Assembly (NCBI GenBank): GCA_905197585.1
Contig: CAJJZO010000022.1
Span: 1-14,882 of the forward strand
Reading direction: 5' to 3'
Origin: an uncultured Collinsella sp.
GTDB lineage: Bacteria; Actinomycetota; Coriobacteriia; Coriobacteriales; Coriobacteriaceae
DNA: 14,882 bases
Numbering within the stretch: the stretch's first letter is position 1; each line of letters opens with the position of its first letter. Under the pieces are notes generated by a model. The model was not told where the DNA came from, searched no databases, and was given only the letters and a program-made list of their open reading frames with translations. Of the stretch, positions 14,493 to 14,882 are shown piece by piece. Both the position numbers and the translations under genes were made by a program.

Positions 14493-14882
14493 GTGTCTGC
14501 AACCATCAAACCCTTCACCGACGAGTTCGAAGAGTATGGTCGCGATGAGTCTCGCGCATCGGGCGAGGCCTCGAGCATCTCGTTTCCGACAACGGAAGAC
14601 GAGGTCCGTGCCATTTTGGAAAAGCTCCATGCCGAGCGTGTCCCGGTAACGGTTCAGGGCGCCCGAACCGGCCTTGCCGCCGGTGCCGTGCCCCACGGCG
14701 GGCATATCCTCAATACTTCCCGTATGAATCGCTACTTGGGCCTTCGCCGCGATGAGCAAGGCCAATTTCTGCTGCGCGTGGAGCCGGGCGTTGTGCTCTC
14801 GGAGCTGCGCAAGCAGCTGAGCAAGAAAGTGCTGCCGACCGCTGGCTGGGACCAGGCATCGCTTAAGGCCTACGATGAGTTT
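14493..14882 (+). CDS. GlcD-like FAD-binding oxidoreductase (3' partial)
   Basis: The first 130 residues of an FAD-linked oxidase of the GlcD/D-lactate dehydrogenase type, cut off by the window edge. These flavoenzymes oxidise 2-hydroxy acids such as glycolate or lactate; the exact substrate cannot be decided here. The start is GTG at 14493, set by AAAGGGGGAG 6 nt upstream. The FAD-binding PCMH domain is visible: ISFPTTEDEVRAIL (29-42), the pyrophosphate-binding loop VTVQGARTGLAAGAVP (52-67), NTSRMNR, and VEPGVVLSELR with a downstream PTAGWD. The C-terminal substrate and cap domain lies outside the window. It is transcribed away from the surface cassette, probably from its own promoter. Confidence 0.85.
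   Translation, partial: MSATIKPFTDEFEEYGRDESRASGEASSISFPTTEDEVRAILEKLHAERVPVTVQGARTGLAAGAVPHGGHILNTSRMNRYLGLRRDEQGQFLLRVEPGVVLSELRKQLSKKVLPTAGWDQASLKAYDEF

Overview
The window is a G+C-rich, densely packed bacterial chromosome segment. Its gene content suggests a Coriobacteriia/Collinsella-like actinobacterium: bacterial Elp3, LAQTGD-type surface proteins, a DUF554 membrane protein, strong Shine-Dalgarno sites and many overlapping genes. This assignment is inference; no rRNA or taxonomic marker is present. No tRNA, CRISPR array, insertion sequence or integrase was seen.

Left part, + strand (1-4373). The window opens inside an XRE-family regulator whose DNA-binding domain is cut off by the edge and which carries a membrane hairpin. 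It overlaps a membrane-anchored DUF4097 protein with repeated VGSGD turns, and the pair ends at a clear intrinsic terminator. Next come elp3 (radical SAM/GNAT tRNA wobble-uridine enzyme, possibly leaderless) and a directly abutting spermidine-synthase-fold protein.

Centre, - strand (10018 down to 4400). Three genes encode a TerB_N/TerB_C protein, a BrxD-like (DUF2791) P-loop ATPase and an Lhr-like DEAD/DEAH helicase. This is the gene set of the Shango anti-phage system (sngA, sngB, sngC). The first two genes overlap by 8 nt. A perfect 12-bp hairpin sits at the sngB stop codon ahead of sngC. An extended -10 element precedes sngA. A DUF554 integral membrane protein lies upstream on the same strand.

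Right part, - strand (14147 down to 10942). Five tightly spaced genes form what looks like a cell-surface cassette. They encode a small cytosolic protein, a single-pass membrane protein, a secreted all-beta protein, a small sortase-type LAQTGD-anchored protein and a large secreted cysteine-containing protein. No sortase gene is in the window. A 345-bp divergent intergenic region with several inverted and direct repeats separates this cassette from a GlcD-like FAD-binding oxidoreductase that runs off the right edge.

The most notable system is the Shango-like defence locus. The least characterised is the surface cassette.
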